From positions 1 through 21,330 of the IMG/VR virus record IMGVR_UViG_3300004805_000044: a stretch of DNA of 21,330 bases. The stretch is one strand, 5' to 3'. Both the position numbers and the translations under genes were made by a program. Positions within the stretch are counted from its first letter, which is position 1. Each line of letters begins with the position of its first letter. Origin of the DNA: a virus. Shown piece by piece: positions 1 through 9,947 of the stretch. A model generated the notes under the pieces. It did no database searches. It was given only the letters and a program-made list of their open reading frames with translations, and was not told the DNA's origin.

Positions 1-2465
1 GCTTTAATATCAGTCTGGACATTACCATAAAAAAATATTTCATCTCCAAATGTATGTCCTGTTGTATTAGAATTTGGTGTTAATGTTATAAGATCACTTA
101 AATTATAATCATTATTTATTGTTTCTGTAAGTTTAGATTGATCTAAATTTATTCTTAATTTATTTATTGCGATGGCTGTATACATAGTTGATATTGGATT
201 ACCACCTAAACCACTTGCATCTAAATAAAATATAGATATTTGTGATGCATCTGCAGGTATAAATGTTAATTCTACACGTCTATCTGCTGTTGAACCTGTT
301 GGAAAAACATCATAGTTGTTGGAGCTAATTAATAATCCATTATAAAACAAATAAACAACACTATTATTAGGTTGTGTTTCCAACGCTAAAGATACTGTAG
401 ATCCCCGTAAATAAATTCCGTCTGAATATGTACTACCTGATGGAACACCACCAATAGGAACAATATAATCTTTTTTAAACGTACTTGCTGAAGTTGTATC
501 CCCAATAAGATAATGAAACTGAACTGTATATCCCATATTAAGTATTGCTGGATTGATCAGAATATCTGTTCTGTTTGGTGTGGTGGAAGTATATGTAAAA
601 TAATCACCATCTACGCCTATGGTTGTTCCTGTTGTTGCTTTTTTTAAAATTAATCCATTTAAAGATACTAATACATCACCAATTTCTTTATTTTTTAATG
701 TATAAGCATAATTAGTAAAACTATTTGGGTATATGGTTGCCTCAGTATAAAGCTCAAAATTATCACACAAATCTGAAGTTGAATCAATACATCCATTTGC
801 ACCAATATAACGACTAACGTTCATGTAATTCCAGGTGGTTGGATTTGGTTTCGCATTTTCTTGTGTTTTTTGCCATAACAATAACATATTATTGGTTTTA
901 AAACCATAACCGTTTGGATCTGTATAATTTTTCAAATAACTAAATTCACTATATGTCGGATCAGAATTATCATTAGGAAATTCAAAAACAACATCTTTAG
1001 GTGTTGTGGTTGTATTAGTTGCTGTAGCATAGTCCTCACATTGAATTCCAGTTAATCCTTTATCATCTTCAAAAAGATAAGTCAAATGTAATGATTCTCC
1101 CGTTTTAAGTATCCCAACTACACTAGAACCATTACAGACACCTGGTTCAATCAAGGTTAATTTTGGTTTTGGAAGCGTCCAATTTCTATTCGATTTATAG
1201 CACATTGCTGTTAAAAGTTCTTGATGTTCAATCAATATAATTTTTTCATTTATTAATACCTTTCCTACAATTGTTGGGTTTTTCTCCTGATCGATGAGAT
1301 TGTAATATTTTATATTTGTTGGCGTATTATGGACCTGTGTATCACATATAAATGTATAACCAATTTCATTAGCTAACCCCACACCATTAAATTGTTTTTT
1401 ATGCCACATTAAATATGGTATTTTCAATTTAAATGTATTGCTATAAAAACCTTCACCGTAAAAATTACTTACAGTATTATTTGTGTAATGAATAACACCG
1501 ACTTTATTTAAAGCATTTGTTGCAAAATAATCATAATTTATTGCTGTACCCCAATAATCTCTTGAGGTTGCAGTATATTTTCCCTTATAAGTTGTACTAT
1601 CAAGACCGATAATATCCTCAATTGTAATTATTGACATATTCCACACTGGGATATCATTTGGTACCTCAGTGCAGTTTGTCGTGAAATCTAATAAACCACT
1701 ACTCCAATAAGCAATTGGAATATCTTTATCATAATAATCCTTTATCGTGTTTATTCCAGGATAGATAAATGCGTTGAATTTATATGAATCAAATGATGGC
1801 ATATCCCTATCAACAGTTATTTCGATAGTTGTTCCTGTAGTAAACCCACTTATATCATAACTTGTATTTCCACTAACCTTTTGTATTACATACATTAAAT
1901 ACGGAATAGGATCTTTAGGTAAGTCATTTACAATTTGTGTTGTTCCACTATAAGTCGTTGTATAACCACTTGTAAGCATCTTGGTGAAGAGATAATCACC
2001 ACTTTTAATAACGGAGCTATAATTAGAATTGATGATTGATCCCGTGTTACATGTGATATATAAGGTACTTCCTGATGTATAACCAGTTAAATTACCCGCT
2101 AACCATAATGAACTATTTATTGTTATGCCAGTGGTTACACCTGTGGTAACACCACCTGCGGTATTATAATAAAAAAAACCTCTTTCTTTTGCCGATGCAT
2201 GAATTTCATTTGGATATGCACTCATTATTGAAATTGGAACTTTATATATACCACCTTCACTTGGGACGGGGTATTGGATATCGTGCGCATTATCAGCAGG
2301 TCTTAATATATTAATATTAGTTGGGTTGTCTGAACTATAGTCCATTTCGCCATCTCCAAGTCCAAAAGAGTTAAATTTAAGATTACCAGAGGCAATATTT
2401 TTTCTCCCTATATCAGTCAACTTTAAATTAACTAATGGTTCATTTTTTTTAATTATATAACTCAT
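1..2465 (-). CDS. Tail-fibre-like structural protein, 3' end beyond window
   Basis: The minus-strand frame opens with ATG at 2465 and stays open to base 1 (821 complete codons checked by reading triplets), so the stop lies outside the window. Residues ~11-43 (LTDIGRKNIASGNLKF, then GLGDGEMDY) resemble the N-terminal attachment region of phage tail-collar/fibre proteins of the DUF3751 type, which share a 'LT..G...ia.G..l.f...a.GdG' pattern. The rest is beta-rich with Gly/Thr-rich turns (GGVTTGVTTGIT) and no obvious catalytic motif. Near the visible end are two related modules about 106 residues apart, each with a Tyr/Leu-rich strand, an Asn-Gly turn (N603-G604 and N709-G710), a D/NY strand and a final hydrophobic strand ending in YL. 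This suggests a repeated fibre shaft or decoration domain. It starts 33 nt after the giant baseplate gene and belongs to the same operon. Role in host contact is inferred; the family is not certain. Confidence 0.8.
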   Translation of the reverse strand, partial: MSYIIKKNEPLVNLKLTDIGRKNIASGNLKFNSFGLGDGEMDYSSDNPTNINILRPADNAHDIQYPVPSEGGIYKVPISIMSAYPNEIHASAKERGFFYYNTAGGVTTGVTTGITINSSLWLAGNLTGYTSGSTLYITCNTGSIINSNYSSVIKSGDYLFTKMLTSGYTTTYSGTTQIVNDLPKDPIPYLMYVIQKVSGNTSYDISGFTTGTTIEITVDRDMPSFDSYKFNAFIYPGINTIKDYYDKDIPIAYWSSGLLDFTTNCTEVPNDIPVWNMSIITIEDIIGLDSTTYKGKYTATSRDYWGTAINYDYFATNALNKVGVIHYTNNTVSNFYGEGFYSNTFKLKIPYLMWHKKQFNGVGLANEIGYTFICDTQVHNTPTNIKYYNLIDQEKNPTIVGKVLINEKIILIEHQELLTAMCYKSNRNWTLPKPKLTLIEPGVCNGSSVVGILKTGESLHLTYLFEDDKGLTGIQCEDYATATNTTTTPKDVVFEFPNDNSDPTYSEFSYLKNYTDPNGYGFKTNNMLLLWQKTQENAKPNPTTWNYMNVSRYIGANGCIDSTSDLCDNFELYTEATIYPNSFTNYAYTLKNKEIGDVLVSLNGLILKKATTGTTIGVDGDYFTYTSTTPNRTDILINPAILNMGYTVQFHYLIGDTTSASTFKKDYIVPIGGVPSGSTYSDGIYLRGSTVSLALETQPNNSVVYLFYNGLLISSNNYDVFPTGSTADRRVELTFIPADASQISIFYLDASGLGGNPISTMYTAIAINKLRINLDQSKLTETINNDYNLSDLITLTPNSNTTGHTFGDEIFFYGNVQTDIK

Positions 2466-2498
2466 TTATGTTTTTTCTATAAATAGATTTATTTTAGT

Positions 2499-5400
2499 TT
2501 ATAATCCCACATTTTTAATATTTATCTTACTTACATCATATATTGAGGAATTTAAAATATTCGTGGTTGTGCCATCTTCAATACCTTTCAAGTTAATAAC
2601 TAATGTTGCGTTAGACGTAACACCTTTAATGGTTATTGTTCTTGTTTCAATTTGTGCTGAAGTACTTAATTCAGTTTTCAAGAAATTATTATCTACAGTA
2701 ACATTTTTTACATAAAGATCTAAATTATCCAATTTGGCTGATTTGAATTGTGTTTGTTTAGATTTAGTATCATATGAAATACTAATTACTAAATTAGTTC
2801 CTGGATTAACGTTAAGAGATTTATTAAATCCTTTCGTTGTTACATTATATGTCGTTGTCGTTGTATCAATACTATTTAAATCACTTGTTGTAATTAATAA
2901 ACTTGATGATGCTTGCGCTGTTGTCCCAACAACAACATTTACAATATATGAAAATGTTTCAGCTGTTTGCGGAACGGTAACTAGATTTGGAGAAAACATT
3001 ATCTGCCTATCAAGTTTAGTAACATCAGTGTCGAATAACAACCCAAATATTGTTGTTGCTACATGACCACATGGATTTGAAATTTTTAATTTACCCATAA
3101 ACTCACCAGTTAACGGATAACCAACAACATCCTTATCTACATAATAATCCATCCAAATATCATTTCCTACTTGTCTAAAATCAGCAGTACCTTGTTGTTC
3201 AACTGATATTCTATTACTATCTGTTACATCATAAAATTTATTTAATCCAGTCATCAACATATTATTAATATTGTTATCAGTTGTACCACTTCCGATAAAC
3301 GATCTATTTGTAAAACCAGTTTTTAATTCATGATTCGATTTGAACATGTATAGAGAATTTTTGACATCATCAGTTAAACTATTAATGGTTGATTCAAATA
3401 CAGTAACCTTTGTTCTGTCTTTATAAAAAGTAAAATTATTAACCAAACAAAAATCCCTTTCAATCCAATTATCAATGTCGGCATATGGTTGTATCCCACC
3501 AGTTGTTACTGTAAATCCAGTACCTACATATTTATACAATACACCCCTATTAACAACATATTTATTTCCCATATAAAGTGTGGTACCTGTATAAGTTGTG
3601 CCACTAACACTATTGTAAATACTATCAGTAATAAACCAATTTTTTGGATTATTCCTTTCTGTTGTTAAACAAAGTCTTTCGAATAACGGATAAATGCCTC
3701 GTGCTTCATTTGCTCTTGGGTGAGTAAAGTATGTGGTTGAATTTTCAGATGGTTTAATATATAAATTCGTTATTCCATATCTTGATGTACCATTTACATC
3801 ATTGTAGTTATCAGTTACCGAAGTGCCTGTTCCGTAACCAGTTGTAATTCCAGTATAAATTCCCGAAGTTCCTGGAAATCCAGCAGCTGCTGATCTATAT
3901 AAATTATATGTATTTATAACCTCGCCATTTGACAAATATGTATAAGCTGTATCCGTAAAATGTTTTAATGGTTGTAATATTTTATTCCATCTTCCAGCAG
4001 TTCCTGATGTACCAGCAGTTCCTGTTCCATTATTATTAATTTGTGGCATAATACTACCATTAAGACTAAGCACCAAGGTTTTTGGTAGTCTAACAGCTGT
4101 AGAACAATAATTTAAGTTAACTGTCGGATCTGGGATCCCAGGATGTGATGCTGATTCATATACACCATCAATAAGCCCATCCAATGCGCCACCGTATGTA
4201 CCAATAGATTTGTGATCAAAAATCAACGGACTTGGTAAAATTCTCCAGTTTGCGGTTGATCCGCTCGGAGTCGAATTCGTATTCCGTGTCCTTGCAACAT
4301 AAAACCTATATGTATTTGTGTTGCCTGTTGGGTAATATACAAATTCACCAGCTTGATATGTCTGACCTGAAACCCAGATTACATTCTTAGGATAAACATA
4401 TTTAAAATATTCATCATAATATTCTGTTGGAACAGTGGTTGAACCAGTGACTTTTGATATTAAAATGTCACCAAGTTGCCAATCAGTATAACCAGTTGTA
4501 CCATATGCAACTTCTTTTTTATTTATATAATCATATAAATTTGTGTTAGGCGTATTAAAGGATTTTAAATCCTCATAACCCCAAGGTGTAAAGTTGGTAG
4601 TATTATATTTCTCAATTTCGATAAAACACGATCTTGAACCTCTTGGTTGATAGATTTCGTGTATTTCGGATATAGTTGTTGCTGAAGTTGTAGCATCATA
4701 ATATTTTATGCAGTGTTCTGTGTGAATTTCATTTATACAAACATAAAGCTTATCTACCGTTTCAATTTGTATTGTATTACCACTTACGACTTTTTTATAG
4801 TTACCCACTGACACTTTAACAATATCATTAAGATTATAGTTGATTACTTGTGAATTAAACTGCGGCACGACATTCAATATGGCTTTATATATTTCGGTAT
4901 CATAGACGGCATTTTCCAAGGCGTAAAATCCAGTTGTTGTTCCAGTTGTTGAGACATAACGTCTTTTACTTTTTATTTCATTAAGAATATTATTAGAATA
5001 ATCAAGTCCAAGTGAATCCTTTAACCCACTATTTTGACTCTGGAATATAACGCCCGTTATTGTTGCGCCAGTACCCATTGCAACTTCATTATAAAAACTA
5101 TATTTTGGAATATAGTTAATAGTTCTCGTATGGTCAGAAAGTCTTTTGGATATAATTTTGCCAATTGAAATTGAGTTCGTCACGTCACTATTTTCTGTGA
5201 TCTTTATAGTATTTCCAAGGTGATAATCAATAAAGGTTAGATCTTTTTCGAAATCACTTGTTTCAAACCCAACGTTTATCGATCTGTTATTAATGATAGT
5301 AATCGAATTCGCAGGAATATTTGAATTTTTACTTCTTACTTTGAGGGTGAATGATATTTTATCAAAATTAATATTTTTATCATAACTTGTTACATCAGAT

Positions 5401-8400
5401 ATGAATTCTGTGGGTGCAAATTTATCATAATATGGTTTAAATAATTTATTAAACAGATAACTCGGTTCAGTATTATATTTAACATTAACTAGTGGAATAT
5501 TATTATATTTTCCATCTGCCGTATTAAGGATTAAATTAGATGTATCAAGATTGAGATCGTTATAAATTGGCTTGATTGAGAAACCCTCATCGAAATAACC
5601 ATTCTGAACATTACCAGTATTGAAGAAGACTCTAAATCTAGGATCGTTTAATTTAACATAATCTGTTTCGTTCGGATCGTCATGTAAATATTCAATTTTT
5701 TCATATCGTGATAAGGTACAATTCTGAGTAATTGGTTCAATTACAAGATAAATCTTTTCACCAGCATTAAAGAATCCTGAATATTGATATAGACGCTCTC
5801 TCAATGAAGCATCATCACTACCAGTGAATGAAATCATCTGTACATCGTATATTATTCCAGATGATCCTATTAGTTTTATGTTTACACTCTGTTCTGTATT
5901 CAATACAGATTCAAAATATAAATTAAAGTTAAAATTAAGGTAAGAATTCTTGATGATTTTATAGTAACCAGGATTTGAACTACCTAATGTTAAATCATCA
6001 CCAATTGTAACAAAATTATTATTAAGTGATTCAATGGATACATAATTATCCTTATCAGCAATGAGTTCTAATCTATCATTTAAAGTATGTGTGAAAATCT
6101 CTTCATCATTTGTTGTGTAGAAAGGACCTATTTTAGTTGAATCGATTGGATATAAACCATCGAATATAAGACTTATTGAATCTGATATAAACAATTCATT
6201 ATTAACAACATTATCTGCAACTCTAAATGTGGTTTGTGGTGTTGCGCCACTAAAAATATGTAATAATTTTAAAGATTGTGTTAAGTTTATTGAATATTTA
6301 TCAATTTTAGGGTCTAACTCAATATAAGAGATGTAGGCAGGATCAATATGCATAAAAGGATCTGTTCTCGTTCTTTCATCATATGTTTCATATAACCCAC
6401 CTGTTGTGCCTGTTGTAGTTGAACTTTCGGTACCAATAAGAGCTAACCCATCAATGACACTTATTGGGTAGGATGATGTTCCTGTAACGGTACTGCTAGT
6501 TACAATATAGATATTACTTGCCGAAACTGTTTTAGTAAAATCGGTAAGACTATTATTAGCTATTATTTCACCTTGATAGTATATTTTACCAACAACCCAT
6601 GAAAATCTTTTCTTATATGGAATTGTCCAGTTATATTTGTTACCATATAGAACACCTATTGATTTCAAACCATCCATATTTTTACTATATCCATAATATT
6701 TAGGTTGATTCAAAGTTAATGATGAACCAAACTCATCTATATAGGTTGCGTGAATTATTGGTGAAATACTACCTATGGTAACGCCAGTCATGTTATAATA
6801 ACAAACATGTGGTTTTGGTGGTGGACAATCATAATCTATTTGAATCCTAACATACGCCAATCCTCGTCCAATACTATTCATAAAGAATGATCGCAATTCA
6901 TCGCTTATCGTATATCCAATACCACCAATATAATCACTGAATGTGATGGTTCTCGAATCGGCATCTAACGATATTTTATCCCATATTTTATATTCGGTAC
7001 CACCAGATACAATATATGCACTATTTGGTGGGTATGCAGCAAATGATGTATCAGTATGAATTTCTTGATTTTTCCCAAATAAAGTCCATGTGTTTAATCT
7101 ATATAAATTATCATTATAAAACACAAAAACACCATATCTTGTTGCACCTGTTCCTGGTGTGTTAATATTTCCACCATAGGTTACATCAGCATAATCAATA
7201 CCAGATTCCCAAAGATAAAAACTACCTTCACTTTCATCGCAATAATCAAACATTGTGTAATAGACGCCAAAATATTCATTTACTGTCGGGTCAGTACCAC
7301 TTATTCTTGCACCAAGTTTAGCTTGAATAATATAAGGTTCAATTGTACCCTGTTTTGTTTCGCCTATTATACCAACATTTTCAATGGGGTTAATCGCACC
7401 AGACATAACAGGTTTTAATGCTTTTTGTTGAAATTCAGAACCATCTGTTCCCAACCATTCAACATCATTATTTAAACCATGTTTATATATGTGTTTGTTA
7501 TCCAAAAATATGGAATTTTGTATTTTATTACCAGCATTTATAATTGTAGTTGCTGGGACAAATTGCTCGATTAATTTTACCCACGATGTATCAAATTTAT
7601 TCAGAAATTCTAACGTTCTCATTGTCGTCATCGGATTTCCTAATGAAGCTAGATAATCAAAATACACTTTTGATAGAGTAGGATAAACCTTTATGGTTTT
7701 TCTATTTTTTGGGTTTATGAAATTATCTAAACATTTTTTTAAAAAAACATTAAAAGAAACATCCTTTGCATCAAATTTTAAAGAATCATCGATATTAAGA
7801 TCAATATTAACAACACCAATATTTCTAACATATTGTCTATAAATTGAAAGATCCTGAATCCTATTCGATCCAAGATAAACTTCAAACTCTTTTGAGTTGA
7901 TAGCTAAGTCTGAATGATCAATTGTGTATTCAGTGTAGCCATTTCTAATGTCTGATACATGATCAGTTATTTCTGTTGAATAGACCCACGATTTAACGTT
8001 ATCTACCGTTCTTTGAAGATCGAATAAAAAAACATTATTAAATTTTTTATACGCATTGATGTATGTTTTACCAAAATCAAATTCACCGACATTATATTTA
8101 TCTTCATATAGATACCCACCGTTTTGTTGAAAGTGAATTCCAATTGGTACAGTCGGGAAACCATTAATGTCAAATGGGACATTTTGTAATAATTGCGTTG
8201 GGTCATCTATTGTTGAGGTCTGGTATATTTTATTCAAACTATCAAGAACATCTAATTTTCTTTCGGCAACATAAATGTATTCATTTAAATCAAAAATATC
8301 ATCTGGAAGACCAACTAATTTTAATATAAATTCAATTGATTTTCTGGTACCTTTAGATTTGTATAGATAGAATGAATTTATCAAAATCCTTCTCCATAGT

Positions 8401-9947
8401 TCAATATCTATTTCGGCAGGTGTTGTACTTTTTTCAAGTGTCGTATTATTAAAATCAAATAATGATGCAATCAAAGTATCTTCATCTTGAATTTCATATG
8501 TTTTAAACCCAAGCATTGTTGCATAATTCTTAATAAGTAAATCAGGAACATTCTCGATTTTATTATAGCTCACATTTCTCATGAATGTAATGCCATCGAT
8601 GTATTTCTTAACTTCATCAAATGTTCGACCATATAACTCTAACAAAAGATTAAATTTCCTGTCTTCAGTATCATATTCTTTAAGTGAATCAGTTGTTAAA
8701 AATCTAGCAATAAGTTTAGTTTTGATGGTGTCATAGCTATCAGCGATATCATTTAATTTTGTTGTATATTTATCAAATTTATCTGAAAACATATCAATAT
8801 TAAAAATATCATATGTGGGGAAATAAATGATTTCTTTTACATTAGAGGTAATACCGTTATCCGCTAATTTTGGAAAAATAAATTCAGAAACAAAATTTCC
8901 ATTATCATCCACATTCAATAAGAATGAGGATAAGTCAGTTAAATTATCATAAAATAATTTAACAACTGAACTTTTTGGTTTTATAAAAAAATTAATATTT
9001 GCATTCCCAGAACTATATGTTGCAACCGAACTAAATGGATCACCTTGAACTGATAAGAAGATTCCCGTTATATCGTCATTTATATTGGTTGGAAGTTTAG
9101 CGTTAATAATTGGGTATTCAACACCATTATAGTAAATAACATAATCTTTAAATGTTTTTGAGAAATTCCTATATTTGGTTACAGTTTCACTATCAGTTAA
9201 AGTTTTCCCATTCACAGTATATTCTATATTAAATGGATTAGAAAGTGTATAAAGATTGACCTTAAAATCTGATCTATTTTCAAGAGAATATGTAATATAA
9301 TTTGTTACTGTTGGTATTGAAATAGAAACGGCCTGCGCTTTAATTGCTGCTGGGTAATTATTATATATCTCAATCAAAGAATTTTTTATTCTTTCTTTCA
9401 GTGAAGAATAAAGAACGTATTTATCAAGTTTTCTTTTATCAAATAAAACCTTAACCTTTATTTTTTCATCTACCCTGGCTTGTAATGTCGAAACGTATTC
9501 TTTACCTTTAAAATATGAAAGATTTCTGTTTGCAATATCTTCTACTGTGAAAGATTTAACAGCATTATTTTGTGCCGATTTCGGAGTTTCGGCTTGTCTT
9601 TGTTGTACTTCGCTATAATTAACACTTTTTTCAATACCAAAATTACCCAAGGTAAAAAATGGATCACCTTGTATTTCTGATTTACTATTCGCAAATTGGA
9701 GACCAACTAATTTGTCACCAAAAGTATCACTACCAAATGCACCGACTTTTCCTTGTAGGATAGTATATCTTAAAGCTTTTTCATATTGAACGAATGATGA
9801 ACATGGTACATATTTTGATTCACCGTTGATAATGTATACGCGATACCCACTACAACCAAGCTTTTTGGATGCTTTAATTGCCTCATCGGGTGTGTTATAT
9901 AAATCACGTATGATTTGATTGTTAGTAGTAAAAGTGAGATCAGCCAT
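2499..9947 (-). CDS. Giant baseplate protein: gpI/gp7-like wedge domain plus carbohydrate-binding-like modules
   Basis: A 2482-aa protein. Residues 1-110 include a paired-Cys segment (LGCSGYRVY then KYVPCSSF, C32 and C49). Residues ~395-560 match the pattern of P2 gpI/TIGR02242-type tail proteins: helices, then YATMLGF, then WRRILINSFYLYKSKGTRKS and a hydrophobic stretch ending in Gly-Leu-Pro. Structural work on T4 relates gpI to the core of gp7, the wedge partner of gp6 and gp25. Residues 789-820 (WVKLIEQFVPATTII, NKHIYKHGL) look like a conserved phage structural motif. From ~850 on it is beta-rich, with Gly/Thr linkers (residues 1176-1184, 1665-1674, 1974-1985) and at least four W/Y-G-Y-G-V segments resembling CBM5/12-type modules (~1105-1152, 1697-1742, 1855-1908, 2118-2165). 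T4 gp7 is only about 1030 aa, so this looks like a wedge protein fused to a long outer extension. The start ATG follows an AT-only leader with no Shine-Dalgarno. Coding is certain, wedge assignment likely, carbohydrate binding tentative. Confidence 0.85.
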   Translation of the reverse strand: MADLTFTTNNQIIRDLYNTPDEAIKASKKLGCSGYRVYIINGESKYVPCSSFVQYEKALRYTILQGKVGAFGSDTFGDKLVGLQFANSKSEIQGDPFFTLGNFGIEKSVNYSEVQQRQAETPKSAQNNAVKSFTVEDIANRNLSYFKGKEYVSTLQARVDEKIKVKVLFDKRKLDKYVLYSSLKERIKNSLIEIYNNYPAAIKAQAVSISIPTVTNYITYSLENRSDFKVNLYTLSNPFNIEYTVNGKTLTDSETVTKYRNFSKTFKDYVIYYNGVEYPIINAKLPTNINDDITGIFLSVQGDPFSSVATYSSGNANINFFIKPKSSVVKLFYDNLTDLSSFLLNVDDNGNFVSEFIFPKLADNGITSNVKEIIYFPTYDIFNIDMFSDKFDKYTTKLNDIADSYDTIKTKLIARFLTTDSLKEYDTEDRKFNLLLELYGRTFDEVKKYIDGITFMRNVSYNKIENVPDLLIKNYATMLGFKTYEIQDEDTLIASLFDFNNTTLEKSTTPAEIDIELWRRILINSFYLYKSKGTRKSIEFILKLVGLPDDIFDLNEYIYVAERKLDVLDSLNKIYQTSTIDDPTQLLQNVPFDINGFPTVPIGIHFQQNGGYLYEDKYNVGEFDFGKTYINAYKKFNNVFLFDLQRTVDNVKSWVYSTEITDHVSDIRNGYTEYTIDHSDLAINSKEFEVYLGSNRIQDLSIYRQYVRNIGVVNIDLNIDDSLKFDAKDVSFNVFLKKCLDNFINPKNRKTIKVYPTLSKVYFDYLASLGNPMTTMRTLEFLNKFDTSWVKLIEQFVPATTIINAGNKIQNSIFLDNKHIYKHGLNNDVEWLGTDGSEFQQKALKPVMSGAINPIENVGIIGETKQGTIEPYIIQAKLGARISGTDPTVNEYFGVYYTMFDYCDESEGSFYLWESGIDYADVTYGGNINTPGTGATRYGVFVFYNDNLYRLNTWTLFGKNQEIHTDTSFAAYPPNSAYIVSGGTEYKIWDKISLDADSRTITFSDYIGGIGYTISDELRSFFMNSIGRGLAYVRIQIDYDCPPPKPHVCYYNMTGVTIGSISPIIHATYIDEFGSSLTLNQPKYYGYSKNMDGLKSIGVLYGNKYNWTIPYKKRFSWVVGKIYYQGEIIANNSLTDFTKTVSASNIYIVTSSTVTGTSSYPISVIDGLALIGTESSTTTGTTGGLYETYDERTRTDPFMHIDPAYISYIELDPKIDKYSINLTQSLKLLHIFSGATPQTTFRVADNVVNNELFISDSISLIFDGLYPIDSTKIGPFYTTNDEEIFTHTLNDRLELIADKDNYVSIESLNNNFVTIGDDLTLGSSNPGYYKIIKNSYLNFNFNLYFESVLNTEQSVNIKLIGSSGIIYDVQMISFTGSDDASLRERLYQYSGFFNAGEKIYLVIEPITQNCTLSRYEKIEYLHDDPNETDYVKLNDPRFRVFFNTGNVQNGYFDEGFSIKPIYNDLNLDTSNLILNTADGKYNNIPLVNVKYNTEPSYLFNKLFKPYYDKFAPTEFISDVTSYDKNINFDKISFTLKVRSKNSNIPANSITIINNRSINVGFETSDFEKDLTFIDYHLGNTIKITENSDVTNSISIGKIISKRLSDHTRTINYIPKYSFYNEVAMGTGATITGVIFQSQNSGLKDSLGLDYSNNILNEIKSKRRYVSTTGTTTGFYALENAVYDTEIYKAILNVVPQFNSQVINYNLNDIVKVSVGNYKKVVSGNTIQIETVDKLYVCINEIHTEHCIKYYDATTSATTISEIHEIYQPRGSRSCFIEIEKYNTTNFTPWGYEDLKSFNTPNTNLYDYINKKEVAYGTTGYTDWQLGDILISKVTGSTTVPTEYYDEYFKYVYPKNVIWVSGQTYQAGEFVYYPTGNTNTYRFYVARTRNTNSTPSGSTANWRILPSPLIFDHKSIGTYGGALDGLIDGVYESASHPGIPDPTVNLNYCSTAVRLPKTLVLSLNGSIMPQINNNGTGTAGTSGTAGRWNKILQPLKHFTDTAYTYLSNGEVINTYNLYRSAAAGFPGTSGIYTGITTGYGTGTSVTDNYNDVNGTSRYGITNLYIKPSENSTTYFTHPRANEARGIYPLFERLCLTTERNNPKNWFITDSIYNSVSGTTYTGTTLYMGNKYVVNRGVLYKYVGTGFTVTTGGIQPYADIDNWIERDFCLVNNFTFYKDRTKVTVFESTINSLTDDVKNSLYMFKSNHELKTGFTNRSFIGSGTTDNNINNMLMTGLNKFYDVTDSNRISVEQQGTADFRQVGNDIWMDYYVDKDVVGYPLTGEFMGKLKISNPCGHVATTIFGLLFDTDVTKLDRQIMFSPNLVTVPQTAETFSYIVNVVVGTTAQASSSLLITTSDLNSIDTTTTTYNVTTKGFNKSLNVNPGTNLVISISYDTKSKQTQFKSAKLDNLDLYVKNVTVDNNFLKTELSTSAQIETRTITIKGVTSNATLVINLKGIEDGTTTNILNSSIYDVSKINIKNVGL
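3994..4024 (-). repeat. Short 18-nt-period direct repeat coding a Gly/Thr/Ala linker
   Basis: The 13-mer CCAGCAGTTCCTG occurs at 3994-4006 and again at 4012-4024 (plus-strand reading), an 18-nt period. It encodes the GTAGTSGTAG part of residues 1974-1985 of the giant baseplate protein. It is most simply a flexible linker between beta domains. Such short in-frame repeats can change copy number by slippage without breaking the frame, but nothing here shows that this happens. Confidence 0.6.

Noticed and set aside
2478-2485. Perfect TATAAATA (T4 late promoter consensus) on the plus strand
   Set aside because: It would transcribe antisense into the giant gene where no plus-strand gene exists; in such AT-rich DNA an 8-mer of A/T is expected by chance. 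It is also the complement of the CTATTTAT element.
2476-2487. TCTATTTATAGA inverted repeat as a terminator
   Set aside because: Only 5 bp of A/T-rich stem with a 2-nt loop; too weak to form a stable hairpin.
2734-3066. Plus-strand open frame of 110 codons, and other plus-strand frames (e.g. 11148-11387, 11506-11805, 16507-16860, 20041-20268)
   Set aside because: All lie wholly inside long minus-strand genes with coherent protein families or operon structure; their translations are low-complexity hydrophobic or Cys-rich shadows without domain signals.
4920-4960. Gly/Thr-coding GTTGTT-type tracts as CRISPR-like or phase-variation repeats
   Set aside because: The copies are imperfect, few, in frame and have no regular spacers; they encode flexible linkers.
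8003-8206. Minus-strand 67-codon frame
   Set aside because: It is embedded in another frame of the 2482-aa gene, has no domain signal and no independent leader.
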